64,000 bases of DNA from Acidobacteriaceae bacterium dw_441 (GTDB lineage: Bacteria; Acidobacteriota; Terriglobia; Terriglobales; Acidobacteriaceae), in NCBI GenBank assembly GCA_018449715.1, contig JAAVVA010000001.1, positions 248,001-312,000 on the forward strand, written 5' to 3'. Made by a program: the position numbers and the translations under genes. Each line of letters begins with the position of its first letter. Position 1 is the first letter of the stretch. A model generated the notes under the pieces. That model ran no database searches and had not been told where the DNA came from. It was given only the letters and a program-made list of their open reading frames with translations. Below, one piece after another: positions 33,274-40,651 of the stretch.

Positions 33274-34308
33274 ATGGTTCGTTGCGGTCGAGTTGCGGGG
33301 CGTTGGGGAGCGGTGGCTCTGGCGGCGGCGCTGGTGTGTGGCGTGGCCCGTGGGGAGACCTGCACGACGCAGTCCGCGATGACCGCGAGCGATCGTGATG
33401 CGCTGGTGAATGCGGCACGAAATATGGCGGGGAAGGTAGTGGCCAACGACGCTGCCGGGTTGCAGACGGTGACGATTGCGGAGTACGCGAAGGACTTCGG
33501 AGCAATCCAGAACGCGGTGGCGGATGCCTCGTCGAAGGTAAAGGGAGCGACGCCGACGGTGGAGCAGGTGTATCTGCTGGATGCGAGCGACCTGAAGCCG
33601 GGGACAGATGGCAAGCCGGGCAACGCGCAGTTTCTCTGCACGCTGAACCGCTCGATTGCGGAGACGGACTTTTCGATTCCTTCGCTGCCCGCGGGGAAGT
33701 ATGGATTTGCGATTATGGAGGCGCGGGGGATTGCGGCTCCGTGGAGGCTGTCGTTCCTGGTGCAGCAGGTGCAGGGACAGTGGCAGATGGCGGGCTTCTA
33801 TCCCAGGCCGATGACAGCGGCGGGGCATGACGGCCTGTGGTACTGGACCGAGGCTCGCACGATGGCAAAGGGCAAGGAGCAGTGGAACGCGTGGCTCTAC
33901 TATCAGCAGGCCGAGGCTCTGCTGAACCCCACGGAGATGATTCAGAGCACACACCTGGAGAAGCTGCATGATGAGAGGAACGCTGCGGCTCCTCCGCAGC
34001 TCTCGAGTGGCATCAGTGTGGAGACGCCGCTGGTGGTGAAGGGAACCGATGGCGCGGAGTATCACTTCGTCGGGCTGGGCGTGGACGATTCGCTCTCGAA
34101 GGAGAAGGTGGACGTGACGGCGCACCTGAAGGTCGATCAGATCGGCGATCCGGTGGTGGCGAGGAAGCGCAACGTGGATGCGATGAGCGCTCTGGTCGCC
34201 GCGTATCCCGAGCTGCGGAAGGCGTTTCATGGAGTGTGGGTGTTTGCGGAGGTTCCGGGGCAAAACTCTCCTTATGCCACGGAACTGGCGATGAGTGAGA
34301 TTCACTGA
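33274..34308 (+). CDS. Secreted protein of unknown function
   Basis: 344 residues from ATG 33274 (GGAGG 10 nt upstream; in-frame GTG 33268 also possible). A Sec signal is present (VALAAALVCGVARGETC). The mature part includes TASDRDALVNAARNMAGKVVANDAAGLQTVTI, QFLCTLNRSIAETDFSIP, WRLSFLVQQVQGQWQMAGFYPRP, and HEKL-type charged stretches. I do not recognise a family. Composition matches its neighbours, so recent transfer is not indicated. Confidence 0.78.
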   Translation: MVRCGRVAGRWGAVALAAALVCGVARGETCTTQSAMTASDRDALVNAARNMAGKVVANDAAGLQTVTIAEYAKDFGAIQNAVADASSKVKGATPTVEQVYLLDASDLKPGTDGKPGNAQFLCTLNRSIAETDFSIPSLPAGKYGFAIMEARGIAAPWRLSFLVQQVQGQWQMAGFYPRPMTAAGHDGLWYWTEARTMAKGKEQWNAWLYYQQAEALLNPTEMIQSTHLEKLHDERNAAAPPQLSSGISVETPLVVKGTDGAEYHFVGLGVDDSLSKEKVDVTAHLKVDQIGDPVVARKRNVDAMSALVAAYPELRKAFHGVWVFAEVPGQNSPYATELAMSEIH

Positions 34309-34430
34309 CAAGGTTTTTACCGGAGAGAGATCGAGATTTTTCTTCGGGATGCTATCTTGAAGACGCCTTTTGTCTTTGCGGCAAAACAGCAGAGGCGACA
34401 TCCTAAGTCTTGAAGAACACAAAGAGGACG

Positions 34431-35078
34431 ATGGCGAAGATTACGAAGACACTGCCCCAGGCAATTATGGAGCGCAGGGCGACGCCCAGCTTCGATGGAG
34501 CTCCGATTCCGACGGAGGATCTGAAGCAGATTCTCGACGCGGGACTTCATGCGCCCAGCGGATACAACATGCAGCCGTGGCGGTTTGTGGTGGTGCAGTC
34601 GCCCGAACAGAAGAAGAAGCTGCGCGCGGCAAGCTACAACCAGGCCAAGGTGGAAGAGGCCTCGGCGGTGATTGTGGCCTGTGGTGACGCCGATGGATGG
34701 CGCAAGGATCTGGATCTGATGCTGCAAATGGGCCGCGAGGGCGGGATGCCGGAGAGCTATGCGGCGCAGGCGAAGACCAGTGTTTCGAACTTTCTTTCGA
34801 GCTTTACCCATGAGCAGAGCCATGCGTGGCTGAACAAGCAGGTCATGATCGCGCTGACGCACATGATGCTGATGGCTGAGGTGATTGGCTACGACACGGC
34901 TCCGATGGAGGGGTTCGAGCAGGACAAGGTGCATGAGGTGCTGCGCCTGCCGATGAGTTACTGGGTGGTGGCTCTGCTGGCGGTGGGACATCTGAACGGA
35001 CCGGACAAGTACTACGGCGGGCGCTTCGAGATGAGCCACACGGTCTTCGGAGAAGAGTTCGGCAAGCCGCTGAAGTGA
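34431..35078 (+). CDS. Nitroreductase family protein
   Basis: About 215 residues from ATG 34431 (AGAGGA just upstream; TTG 34410 is an alternative). FMN-dependent nitroreductase fold: AIMERRATPSFDGAPIP, ILDAGLHAPSGYNMQPWRFVVVQ (FMN contacts), and C-terminal RLPMSYWVVALLAVGHLNG. Such enzymes reduce nitro compounds, quinones or other small molecules with NAD(P)H. First gene of a three-gene overlapping operon with a Nudix hydrolase and an alpha/beta hydrolase. Confidence 0.9.
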   Translation: MAKITKTLPQAIMERRATPSFDGAPIPTEDLKQILDAGLHAPSGYNMQPWRFVVVQSPEQKKKLRAASYNQAKVEEASAVIVACGDADGWRKDLDLMLQMGREGGMPESYAAQAKTSVSNFLSSFTHEQSHAWLNKQVMIALTHMMLMAEVIGYDTAPMEGFEQDKVHEVLRLPMSYWVVALLAVGHLNGPDKYYGGRFEMSHTVFGEEFGKPLK

Positions 35079-35578
35079 GCGCGGGAGTGGGGACCACAGA
35101 CTTGGGCGACGGAACTGCGCGGAGCGGACGGGAGTATCCAGTGGCTCCGATTGTGGGAGTGACCGCGGTGGTGGTGCGTGGCCCCGACGTGTTGTTGGTG
35201 CGGCGTGGGCGCGAGCCGATGCTTGGCGCGTGGTCCTTGCCCGGAGGCGCGCTGGAGTTGGGGGAGACGACCGCGGAGGGCGTGATCCGCGAGATCTTTG
35301 AAGAGACAGGCGTGCGGGCAAGGGTGGTTGAGATTATCACCGCGCTCGACCGCATTGTGCGCGACGACGACGGGCGCGTGCGGTTTCATTACGTGCTGGC
35401 CGAGTGGCTTTGCGTGGCTGAAGACGATGCTGTTGCTGAGCCGGTGTGCGGGGATGATGCGATGGAAGCGCGATGGGTGTCGGGGGAGGCGGTTTTCTCC
35501 TCGGACTATGATCTGGATGCGCCTGCGGTAAGCGTGATCGAACGGGCGCTGAAGATGGTGGAGACGATAACACGATGA
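35075..35578 (+). CDS. Nudix hydrolase
   Basis: 167 residues from GTG 35075 (GTGA overlap with the upstream stop). The Nudix box is complete: GGALELGETTAEGVIREIFEETGV (G-x5-E-x7-REUxEExGU). The WSLPGG motif precedes it. Hydrolyses a nucleoside diphosphate linked to another group; the ADP-ribose/NADH-like branch is plausible from its mid-domain layout but not proven. The stop overlaps the next start (ATGA). Confidence 0.9.
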   Translation: MSAGVGTTDLGDGTARSGREYPVAPIVGVTAVVVRGPDVLLVRRGREPMLGAWSLPGGALELGETTAEGVIREIFEETGVRARVVEIITALDRIVRDDDGRVRFHYVLAEWLCVAEDDAVAEPVCGDDAMEARWVSGEAVFSSDYDLDAPAVSVIERALKMVETITR

Positions 35579-36549
35579 AGACGGTGCTTCGGGCCCTGCT
35601 GGTGATTGTGGTGATTGCGGTTGCTGCCGGAGCGTTCTTCTACTGGAATCCATTGTGGGTGGCCGACAATCTGGTGCAGCTTGGGCTTTGGCGCGCAGGC
35701 GTGAAGAGCGAGTACGTCGAGGCAGGTGGGTATCGGCTGCATTATTTTGAAGCGCAGCCTGCGGGCGGCGGTGGCGAGCCTCTACTGCTGATTCACGGCC
35801 TGGGAGCGCGCTCGGAGGAGTGGGCGAAGATGATTCCCGCAATGGCGCAGCGTGGGTTTCATGTGTATGCGCCGGACCTTCCGGGCTATGGACGGTCTTC
35901 GCGGCCTGCGGATGCGGACTACTCGATTGCGATGGAAGAGAACGCGATGGTCGCGTTTGCGAAGGCGGTCGGATTACAGCGGACCTTCGTCGGCGGGTGG
36001 TCGATGGGAGGATGGATCGCGGCGAAGCTGACGCTCGATCATCCGGAGATGGTGGAGCGGCTGGTGCTCTACGACAGCGCGGGGCTTTACTTCCCGGCGG
36101 AGTTCGGGGCGGACCTGTTTCTTCCATCCGATGCCGCAGGTGTGGTCAATCTGATGAAGGTGCTGTCGCCGCATCCGCATGTGTTGCCGGACTTCGCGAT
36201 GCGAGCGGTGCTGCGAAGGATTGCGGCGAATGGGTGGGTTGTTCAACGCAGCATGAGTTCGATGATGGGTGGGAGTGAGCTGCTCGACTTCCGGTTGCAG
36301 GAGATTCGTTCGCCGGTGCTGCTGGTGTGGGGCGCGGAGGATCGACTGATTCCGTTGATCGTAGGACGAAGGATGCACGAGGAGATCGCGGGCTCGTCGC
36401 TGAGCGTGATTGCGGGGTGTGGGCACCTGGCTCCACGCGAGTGTTGGAGGCCGGTGGTGGAGACGACGGCGGAGTTTCTTCAAGAGAATCCACCGATGCG
36501 CGGAGCGGAGAAGACGCTGGCGGATCAGTCTTCGTCGGCTCTCCACTGA
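35575..36549 (+). CDS. Alpha/beta hydrolase, membrane-anchored
   Basis: 324 residues. One N-terminal hydrophobic helix (VLRALLVIVVIAVAAGAFFYW) anchors or exports it. Alpha/beta-hydrolase motifs: LLLIHGLGARSEEW (oxyanion), nucleophile elbow VGGWSMGGWIA, acid VWGAEDRLIP, and histidine AGCGHLAPRE. Esterase or lipase-like activity is expected; the substrate is unknown. Overlaps the Nudix stop by 4 nt and the convergent ubiX 3' end by 25 bp. Confidence 0.88.
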   Translation: MKTVLRALLVIVVIAVAAGAFFYWNPLWVADNLVQLGLWRAGVKSEYVEAGGYRLHYFEAQPAGGGGEPLLLIHGLGARSEEWAKMIPAMAQRGFHVYAPDLPGYGRSSRPADADYSIAMEENAMVAFAKAVGLQRTFVGGWSMGGWIAAKLTLDHPEMVERLVLYDSAGLYFPAEFGADLFLPSDAAGVVNLMKVLSPHPHVLPDFAMRAVLRRIAANGWVVQRSMSSMMGGSELLDFRLQEIRSPVLLVWGAEDRLIPLIVGRRMHEEIAGSSLSVIAGCGHLAPRECWRPVVETTAEFLQENPPMRGAEKTLADQSSSALH

Positions 36550-37130
36550 TAGGCGTTGGGCTGCGGTAGGCCGATGTGCGCGAGCACGCGGTCGACGAAC
36601 TGGCGGGCCATTTCCGTGGTGCTCTGCGGGTGGTTGTAGAGCGTGGGGATCGTGGGGAAGATGGTGGCTCCGGCCTCGGCTGCAAGCTGCATGTTGCGAA
36701 GGTGAATGCGGCTGAAGGGAGTCTCGCGCACGCAGAGGGTGAGCGGGCGGCGCTCCTTCAGGCAGACGTCGGCGGCGCGCTGGATGAGGTTCGACGCGAG
36801 GCCGTTGGCGATGGCCGCGAGGGTTCCCATCGAGCAGGGAAGGACGATCATGCCGGAGGTGGGGTAGCTTCCGCTGGCGATGCTGGCGCCGATGTCGGAT
36901 TCAGTGTGCTGGCGGAGCTTTTCGCAGGGCGCGCCGAGGAGCTTTTCAGCGAGGCCGTTGCGTCCGCTGAGATTGAGTTCTTCGGCGAAGACGCGCAGCG
37001 AGTTTTCGGACGCGAGGAAGTGGATGTGTGAGACGCGGTCGTCGGAGGCGAGAGCGCGCAGCATCTCGGCGGCATAGATGCTTCCGCTGGCTCCGGTGAC
37101 GGCGAGGATGATTCGGCGAGGTTCGGTCAC
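36525..37130 (-). CDS. ubiX: Flavin prenyltransferase UbiX
   Basis: 201 residues from GTG 37130. Family motifs: LAVTGASGSIYAAEMLRAL, LASENSLRVF, SGSYPTSGMIVLPCSMGTLAAIANGLASNLIQRAADVCLKERRPLTL, and RETPFSRIHLRNM. UbiX makes prenylated FMN, the cofactor of UbiD decarboxylases used in quinone synthesis. ubiD is not in the window. Eight nucleotides after the YkgJ-type gene; last gene of a minus-strand set. Confidence 0.93.
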   Translation of the reverse strand: MTEPRRIILAVTGASGSIYAAEMLRALASDDRVSHIHFLASENSLRVFAEELNLSGRNGLAEKLLGAPCEKLRQHTESDIGASIASGSYPTSGMIVLPCSMGTLAAIANGLASNLIQRAADVCLKERRPLTLCVRETPFSRIHLRNMQLAAEAGATIFPTIPTLYNHPQSTTEMARQFVDRVLAHIGLPQPNAYQWRADED

Positions 37131-37138
37131 AGAGTTGA

Positions 37139-37759
37139 TTATCGCTTACAGGCGCGAAGAGCGCAGGCGACGATGGTTTCGCCGTGGGTGTGGTGCGCGG
37201 CGTCGAAATCCTCGTTGCTGGCGGCTTCCTGCTCGGGGATGCTCGGGTCGAACTCACAGGAGGCGATCTGCTCGGTGGAGGCGGTGATGTAGCAGAGCTC
37301 GCAGGTGGCGAGGTCGCCGTCGGGCGTGCGCATAGGCGGGCCGAAGGTGCGGCAGACGATGGGGCGGTGCTGGTAGAGGTCGCAGGTTCCGGTGGTGGGA
37401 TCGAGCACGGGGCAGGGCTCGTTCTCGCCGAGGGCTTCTTCGGATTCGTCGGCGAAGAGGAGGGAGTCTTCGTAGTCTTCGGCAAGGATGCCGGTGGCGA
37501 GGTCTCCGGGGAAGAGAGGGGCGATGCGGGAGAGTGTTTCAGCTACGCGAGTACGGATGCGTGCGTAGCGTTGCGGGTCATGTTGCTGTAGCTCAGCGAA
37601 GCCTGCGCGGATGCGATGTGCGTCCTGCTGCGAGATGGGGAAGATGCCGTGGCAGCACTGCGTGCAGCCGGGATGGCACACGAGGTGTGCGCCGCTGCGT
37701 TCAACGGAAGAGGCGAGGGCGGCATCGACGATGGGGAGAAGGTCGGAAGGATTGTTCAT
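37139..37759 (-). CDS. YkgJ family cysteine cluster protein
   Basis: 206 residues. The cysteine pattern CHPGCTQCC, then CPVLDPTTGTCDLYQHRPIVCRTFGPP, is the zinc/iron-chelating CxxxCxxCC family. Further cysteines near CELC and CEFD. Function is not established; probably binds a metal or Fe-S cluster. The next gene downstream is ubiX (8 nt gap). Its start abuts the stop of the GIY-YIG gene with no gap. Confidence 0.85.
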   Translation of the reverse strand: MNNPSDLLPIVDAALASSVERSGAHLVCHPGCTQCCHGIFPISQQDAHRIRAGFAELQQHDPQRYARIRTRVAETLSRIAPLFPGDLATGILAEDYEDSLLFADESEEALGENEPCPVLDPTTGTCDLYQHRPIVCRTFGPPMRTPDGDLATCELCYITASTEQIASCEFDPSIPEQEAASNEDFDAAHHTHGETIVACALRACKR

Positions 37760-38131
37760 TCAGATTGTCCTTCCATTTTTGAACTTGTCATTCCGCAGCG
37801 TAGCGGAGGAATCTGTTTCTGTATTTTCTTCCGATGCCAACCATTCTTCCGAGAGGTCAGCCCATGAAAGATTGTCCTGTTCGATCAGGTCGATCTTCTT
37901 TTGCCTATTCCAGTCTTTCAGCTCTTTTTCTCGTGCAATGGCATTGAGAACGTAAGCGGAGCGCTCAAAATACACCAGTCGGGTGATTTTGTACTTCGCG
38001 GTGTAGGTATTCGGGCGAAGCTCCTGGTGTTGGAGGACTCGGGCAGCAAGATTATTGGTGACACCGATGTACAGATTCCGCGAGCGACTGGCGAGGATGT
38101 ACACGTAAAAAGTATTTTCGCGATTTGGCAC
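37760..38131 (-). CDS. Stand-alone GIY-YIG endonuclease
   Basis: 123 residues. A single GIY-YIG nuclease domain of the small YhbQ/COG2827 type: FYVYILASRSRNLYIGVTNNLAARVLQH (tyrosines and arginine of the active site), then AIAREKELKDWNRQKK with the metal-binding glutamate. The last about 20 residues (SSATLRNDKFKNGRTI) are encoded by a copy of the dispersed REP-like repeat, so the natural end of the domain has been replaced or extended by repeat sequence. A second copy lies just upstream in opposite orientation. Base composition is more AT-rich than neighbours, suggesting mobility. Confidence 0.88.
   Translation of the reverse strand: MPNRENTFYVYILASRSRNLYIGVTNNLAARVLQHQELRPNTYTAKYKITRLVYFERSAYVLNAIAREKELKDWNRQKKIDLIEQDNLSWADLSEEWLASEENTETDSSATLRNDKFKNGRTI
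37774..37820 (-). repeat. REP-like repeat, family 1, copy 2 (inside GIY-YIG 3' end)
   Basis: 47 bp on the minus strand, AGAAACAGATTCCTCCGC ... GTTCAAAAATG. Identical to copy 3 at 45 of 47 positions and inverted relative to it. The two copies bracket the GIY-YIG gene body. Confidence 0.92.
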
Positions 38132-38157
38132 GCCTCAGCATAACAAGGGTGGGAGGG

Positions 38158-38204
38158 AGAAGCAGATTCCTTCGCTACGCTGCGGAATGACAAGTTCAAA
38201 AATG
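38158..38204 (+). repeat. REP-like repeat, family 1, copy 3 (upstream of GIY-YIG)
   Basis: 47 bp, AGAAGCAGATTCCTTCGC ... GTTCAAAAATG, in the 5' region of the GIY-YIG gene. Shares the GTTCAAAAATG ending only with copy 2; copies 4 and 6 end GTTCTAAAAG. Confidence 0.92.
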
Positions 38205-38244
38205 TCGGGAGATAAAATAAGCAATTGTGGGATGACAAATATTG

Positions 38245-38706
38245 CTATGGAACATTTAGTGTTTTTTCATCTACAGCGATGACATCTCTTACCGAAATCG
38301 TATACACACCGCCGCAAGCAGCTTTCCACTGGCTATAGCCTTCAAGCGTAGGGACAGTATTGTCCGTCCTTAGAAGATTCTTTGTACTTTGAAGCAGAGC
38401 ATCTCGGGTAAAAGGCATGTGGCCGATAGAGGTCAGTACATTGCCGTTTGGGGCATTTAGTTTTATCCCGTCAATTCGAATATGAACTATGGTCCCGAGT
38501 TTTTCTGAACGATCAATCTGCAAAATGGTGAGGGTTGACGAAGTTTCGCTGGGGCGCGTGGCGTAAGCCCATACCTGCCCAGGTTTGAATTTCTGGTCTG
38601 CTACATTGGTTTCCAGTGCGGGACATGGTTTCTTTTGCTGCCATGCAAAAACATGGCAGCAAAAGGACAACAACACTGGAAGAACCCACGTGGGCAATCT
38701 CCGCAT
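38245..38706 (-). CDS. Small secreted protein of unknown function
   Basis: 153 residues with a Sec signal (MRRLPTWVLPVLLSFCCHVFAWQ). The mature part, for example KFKPGQVWAYATRPSETSSTLTILQID and GTIVHIRIDGIKL, looks like a small beta-rich domain; I do not recognise it. GC content is clearly lower than in purB next to it. The signal-peptide codons contain a 14-bp perfect inverted repeat that would fold the mRNA near its start. Ends 40 nt from repeat copy 3. Confidence 0.65.
   Translation of the reverse strand: MRRLPTWVLPVLLSFCCHVFAWQQKKPCPALETNVADQKFKPGQVWAYATRPSETSSTLTILQIDRSEKLGTIVHIRIDGIKLNAPNGNVLTSIGHMPFTRDALLQSTKNLLRTDNTVPTLEGYSQWKAACGGVYTISVRDVIAVDEKTLNVP
38632..38665. repeat. 14-bp perfect inverted repeat inside signal-peptide codons
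   Basis: CTTTTGCTGCCATG (38632-38645), 6-nt loop, CATGGCAGCAAAAG (38652-38665). Forms a strong hairpin about 40 nt after the start codon of the small secreted protein on the minus strand. Confidence 0.85.
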
Positions 38707-38707
38707 A

Positions 38708-40009
38708 TTAGATCTTCAGAACCCGCTCGAAGATGGCATCGACGTTCGCCAACTGGCGGTTGTAGTCGAAGGCGTGGGCCAGCTTCTCGGGGGAGAGGCG
38801 CGAGGTGATCTCGGGGACCTTCGCGATCTCGTCGCGGAAGACGAGGTCGTTCTTCCACGCGTTCATCGCGTGCGTCTGGACGAGGCGGTAGGCGTCCTCG
38901 CGGCTCATACCGGACTCGGCGAGGTCGAGCAGCAGTTGGCCCGAGAAGACCAGGCCTCCGGTGGACTCGAGGTTCTTCAACATGCGCGCCGGGTAGACCA
39001 GCAGCTTGTCGATCAGGTTCGTCGTCTTCGACAGCAGGTAGTCGGCGAGGATGGTCGAGTCGGGAAGGATGACGCGCTCGGCGGAGGAGTGCGAGATGTC
39101 GCGCTCGTGCCAGAGGGCTATGTTCTCGAGAGCCGTCTGCGCGTTCGAGCGCATCACGCGGGCAAGGCCGGAGATCTGCTCGGAGGTGATGGGGTTGCGC
39201 TTGTGCGGCATTGCGCTTGAACCCTTCTGCTTCTCGCTGAAGAACTCCTCGGCCTCGCGGACTTCGGTGCGCTGGTAATGGCGGATCTCGGTGGCGATCT
39301 TGTCGAGCGTGCTGGCGAGCACGGCGAGCGTCGAGATGTACGCCGCGTGCAGGTCGCGCTGGATGACCTGCGTGGCGATGTCCACGGGCTTCAGGCCAAG
39401 CTCGGCGCAGATGGATTCTTCGTGCTCGGGCTTGAGGTGGCCGAAGGTTCCGACGGCTCCCGAGAGCTTGCCCACGCGGAGGTCTTCGGCGGCAGCGTCG
39501 AAGCGCTTGAGGTTGCGCTGCATCTCGGAGTACCAGAGCAGGAGCTTCAGGCCGAAGGTGGAAGGCTCGGCGTGGATGCCGTGTGTGCGGCCGATGATGG
39601 GGGTGTTCTTGAACTCGAGGGCGCGGCGCTTCAACACCTCGGAGAGGGAGACGATGCCGTCGCGGATGATCGCGGAGGCTTCGTGGATCTGGAGCGCCTG
39701 TGCGGTATCGACCACGTCGGTCGAGGTGAGGCCGTAGTGGAGCCAGCGCGAATACTCGGGGTTGGCGATGTGCTCGGCGACGGTGGTGGTGAAGGCGATG
39801 ACGTCGTGGCGGACCTCGGCCTCGATGGCGTTGATGCGCTCGACGGTGAAGTCGCCCTTGTCGCGGATGGCGTCGGCGGCCTCCTGCGGCACGAGACCGA
39901 AGCGGGCGAGCGCCTGCGAAGCGGCGGCCTCAACCTTGAGCCAGCAGCGGTATTTGTTCTCGTCGGACCAGATGCGGCCCATGGCAGGACGTGTATAGCG
40001 GGGGATCAA
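38708..40009 (-). CDS. purB: Adenylosuccinate lyase
   Basis: 433 residues from TTG 40009; the family N-terminus IPRYTRPAMGRIWSDENKYRCW supports this over the internal ATG. Signature loop GSSAMPHKRNP and the catalytic regions HYGLTSTDVVDTA and IIGRTHGIHAEP are intact. Acts twice in purine synthesis, cleaving SAICAR and adenylosuccinate. One nucleotide separates its stop from the start of the downstream small secreted gene. Confidence 0.95.
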   Translation of the reverse strand: MIPRYTRPAMGRIWSDENKYRCWLKVEAAASQALARFGLVPQEAADAIRDKGDFTVERINAIEAEVRHDVIAFTTTVAEHIANPEYSRWLHYGLTSTDVVDTAQALQIHEASAIIRDGIVSLSEVLKRRALEFKNTPIIGRTHGIHAEPSTFGLKLLLWYSEMQRNLKRFDAAAEDLRVGKLSGAVGTFGHLKPEHEESICAELGLKPVDIATQVIQRDLHAAYISTLAVLASTLDKIATEIRHYQRTEVREAEEFFSEKQKGSSAMPHKRNPITSEQISGLARVMRSNAQTALENIALWHERDISHSSAERVILPDSTILADYLLSKTTNLIDKLLVYPARMLKNLESTGGLVFSGQLLLDLAESGMSREDAYRLVQTHAMNAWKNDLVFRDEIAKVPEITSRLSPEKLAHAFDYNRQLANVDAIFERVLKI

Positions 40010-40149
40010 GTGCGCTCCAGAGAGGGAAAGATAGTTGGGTTTACCTCTTTATTTTACTAACGGGTGGTGTGTTCCTGCGCTCTATGTGGGGAAATCCTTT
40101 GAAACAAATAGGTTTTGGAAGGAGTGTCTAACATGCGCCGGGCCGTGAA

Positions 40150-40180
40150 TGTCGTATAGCGATATAATCGTGATACGACA
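40150..40180. promoter_or_regulatory. Palindromic operator overlapping TATAAT box of marR-clc
   Basis: TGTCGTAT (40150-40157) and ATACGACA (40173-40180) are perfect complements; inner CGAT/ATCG is also symmetric, giving a 31-bp near-perfect dyad. A TATAAT at 40163-40168 lies at its centre, and the MarR ATG is 7 nt after the dyad. This geometry fits autorepression by the MarR protein. Confidence 0.7.
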
Positions 40181-40186
40181 TAAATT

Positions 40187-40651
40187 ATGACTCTGACAAA
40201 AAAGTTGAAGACTACGAGCATGCAGCCAGAGCGTCTGGCCGAGCTGGTGGAGTTTCGCTACCGCCTGCGGTGTTTTCTGAACTTCAGTGAGATGGCTGCG
40301 GAGGCCGAGGGAATCTCGGCGCAGCAGTATCAGTTGCTGCAGGTGGTTGCGGCTGCTCCGGAAGAGCGCGGATGCTCGATTACGTACATCTCCGAGAGGA
40401 TGCTGCTGCGGCATAACAGCGCGGTGGAGCTGGTGGATCGTGCGGGGAGGTCGGGACTGGTGCGGCGTGTGGCGGATGAAGAAGATCATCGCCGCTCGCT
40501 GGTCGAGGTGACGGACAAGGGAAATCGTCTGCTGATAACGCTGGTGGACGCGCACCTGCGGGAGATCGACGCGGAGGGGCCGGAGCTGGTGCGCGCCTTG
40601 CAGAAGGTGATTGACAGCTGCCCGACGACGAAGAGGAACGGAACGCGATGA
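40187..40651 (+). CDS. MarR family transcriptional regulator
   Basis: 154 residues from ATG 40187 (no clear ribosome site; ATG 40220 is possible). Winged helix: ISAQQYQLLQVVAAAPEERGCSITYISERMLLRHNSAVELVDRAGRSGLVRRVADEEDHRRSLVEVTDKG, with the DxRR-type wing. MarR dimers release DNA on binding small ligands. The stop overlaps the ClC start (ATGA), so it very likely controls the channel gene through the palindrome at 40150-40180. Confidence 0.9.
   Translation: MTLTKKLKTTSMQPERLAELVEFRYRLRCFLNFSEMAAEAEGISAQQYQLLQVVAAAPEERGCSITYISERMLLRHNSAVELVDRAGRSGLVRRVADEEDHRRSLVEVTDKGNRLLITLVDAHLREIDAEGPELVRALQKVIDSCPTTKRNGTR

Noticed and set aside
32449-34422. Open frame of 657 codons on the minus strand
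   Set aside because: Runs antisense to the secreted protein and out of frame through the GntR gene; the GntR frame carries the real domains.
37918-38238. 106-codon minus-strand frame across the upstream repeat and the GIY-YIG start
   Set aside because: Its N-terminal part is a translation of repeat copy 3 and the rest is out of frame with the GIY-YIG gene.
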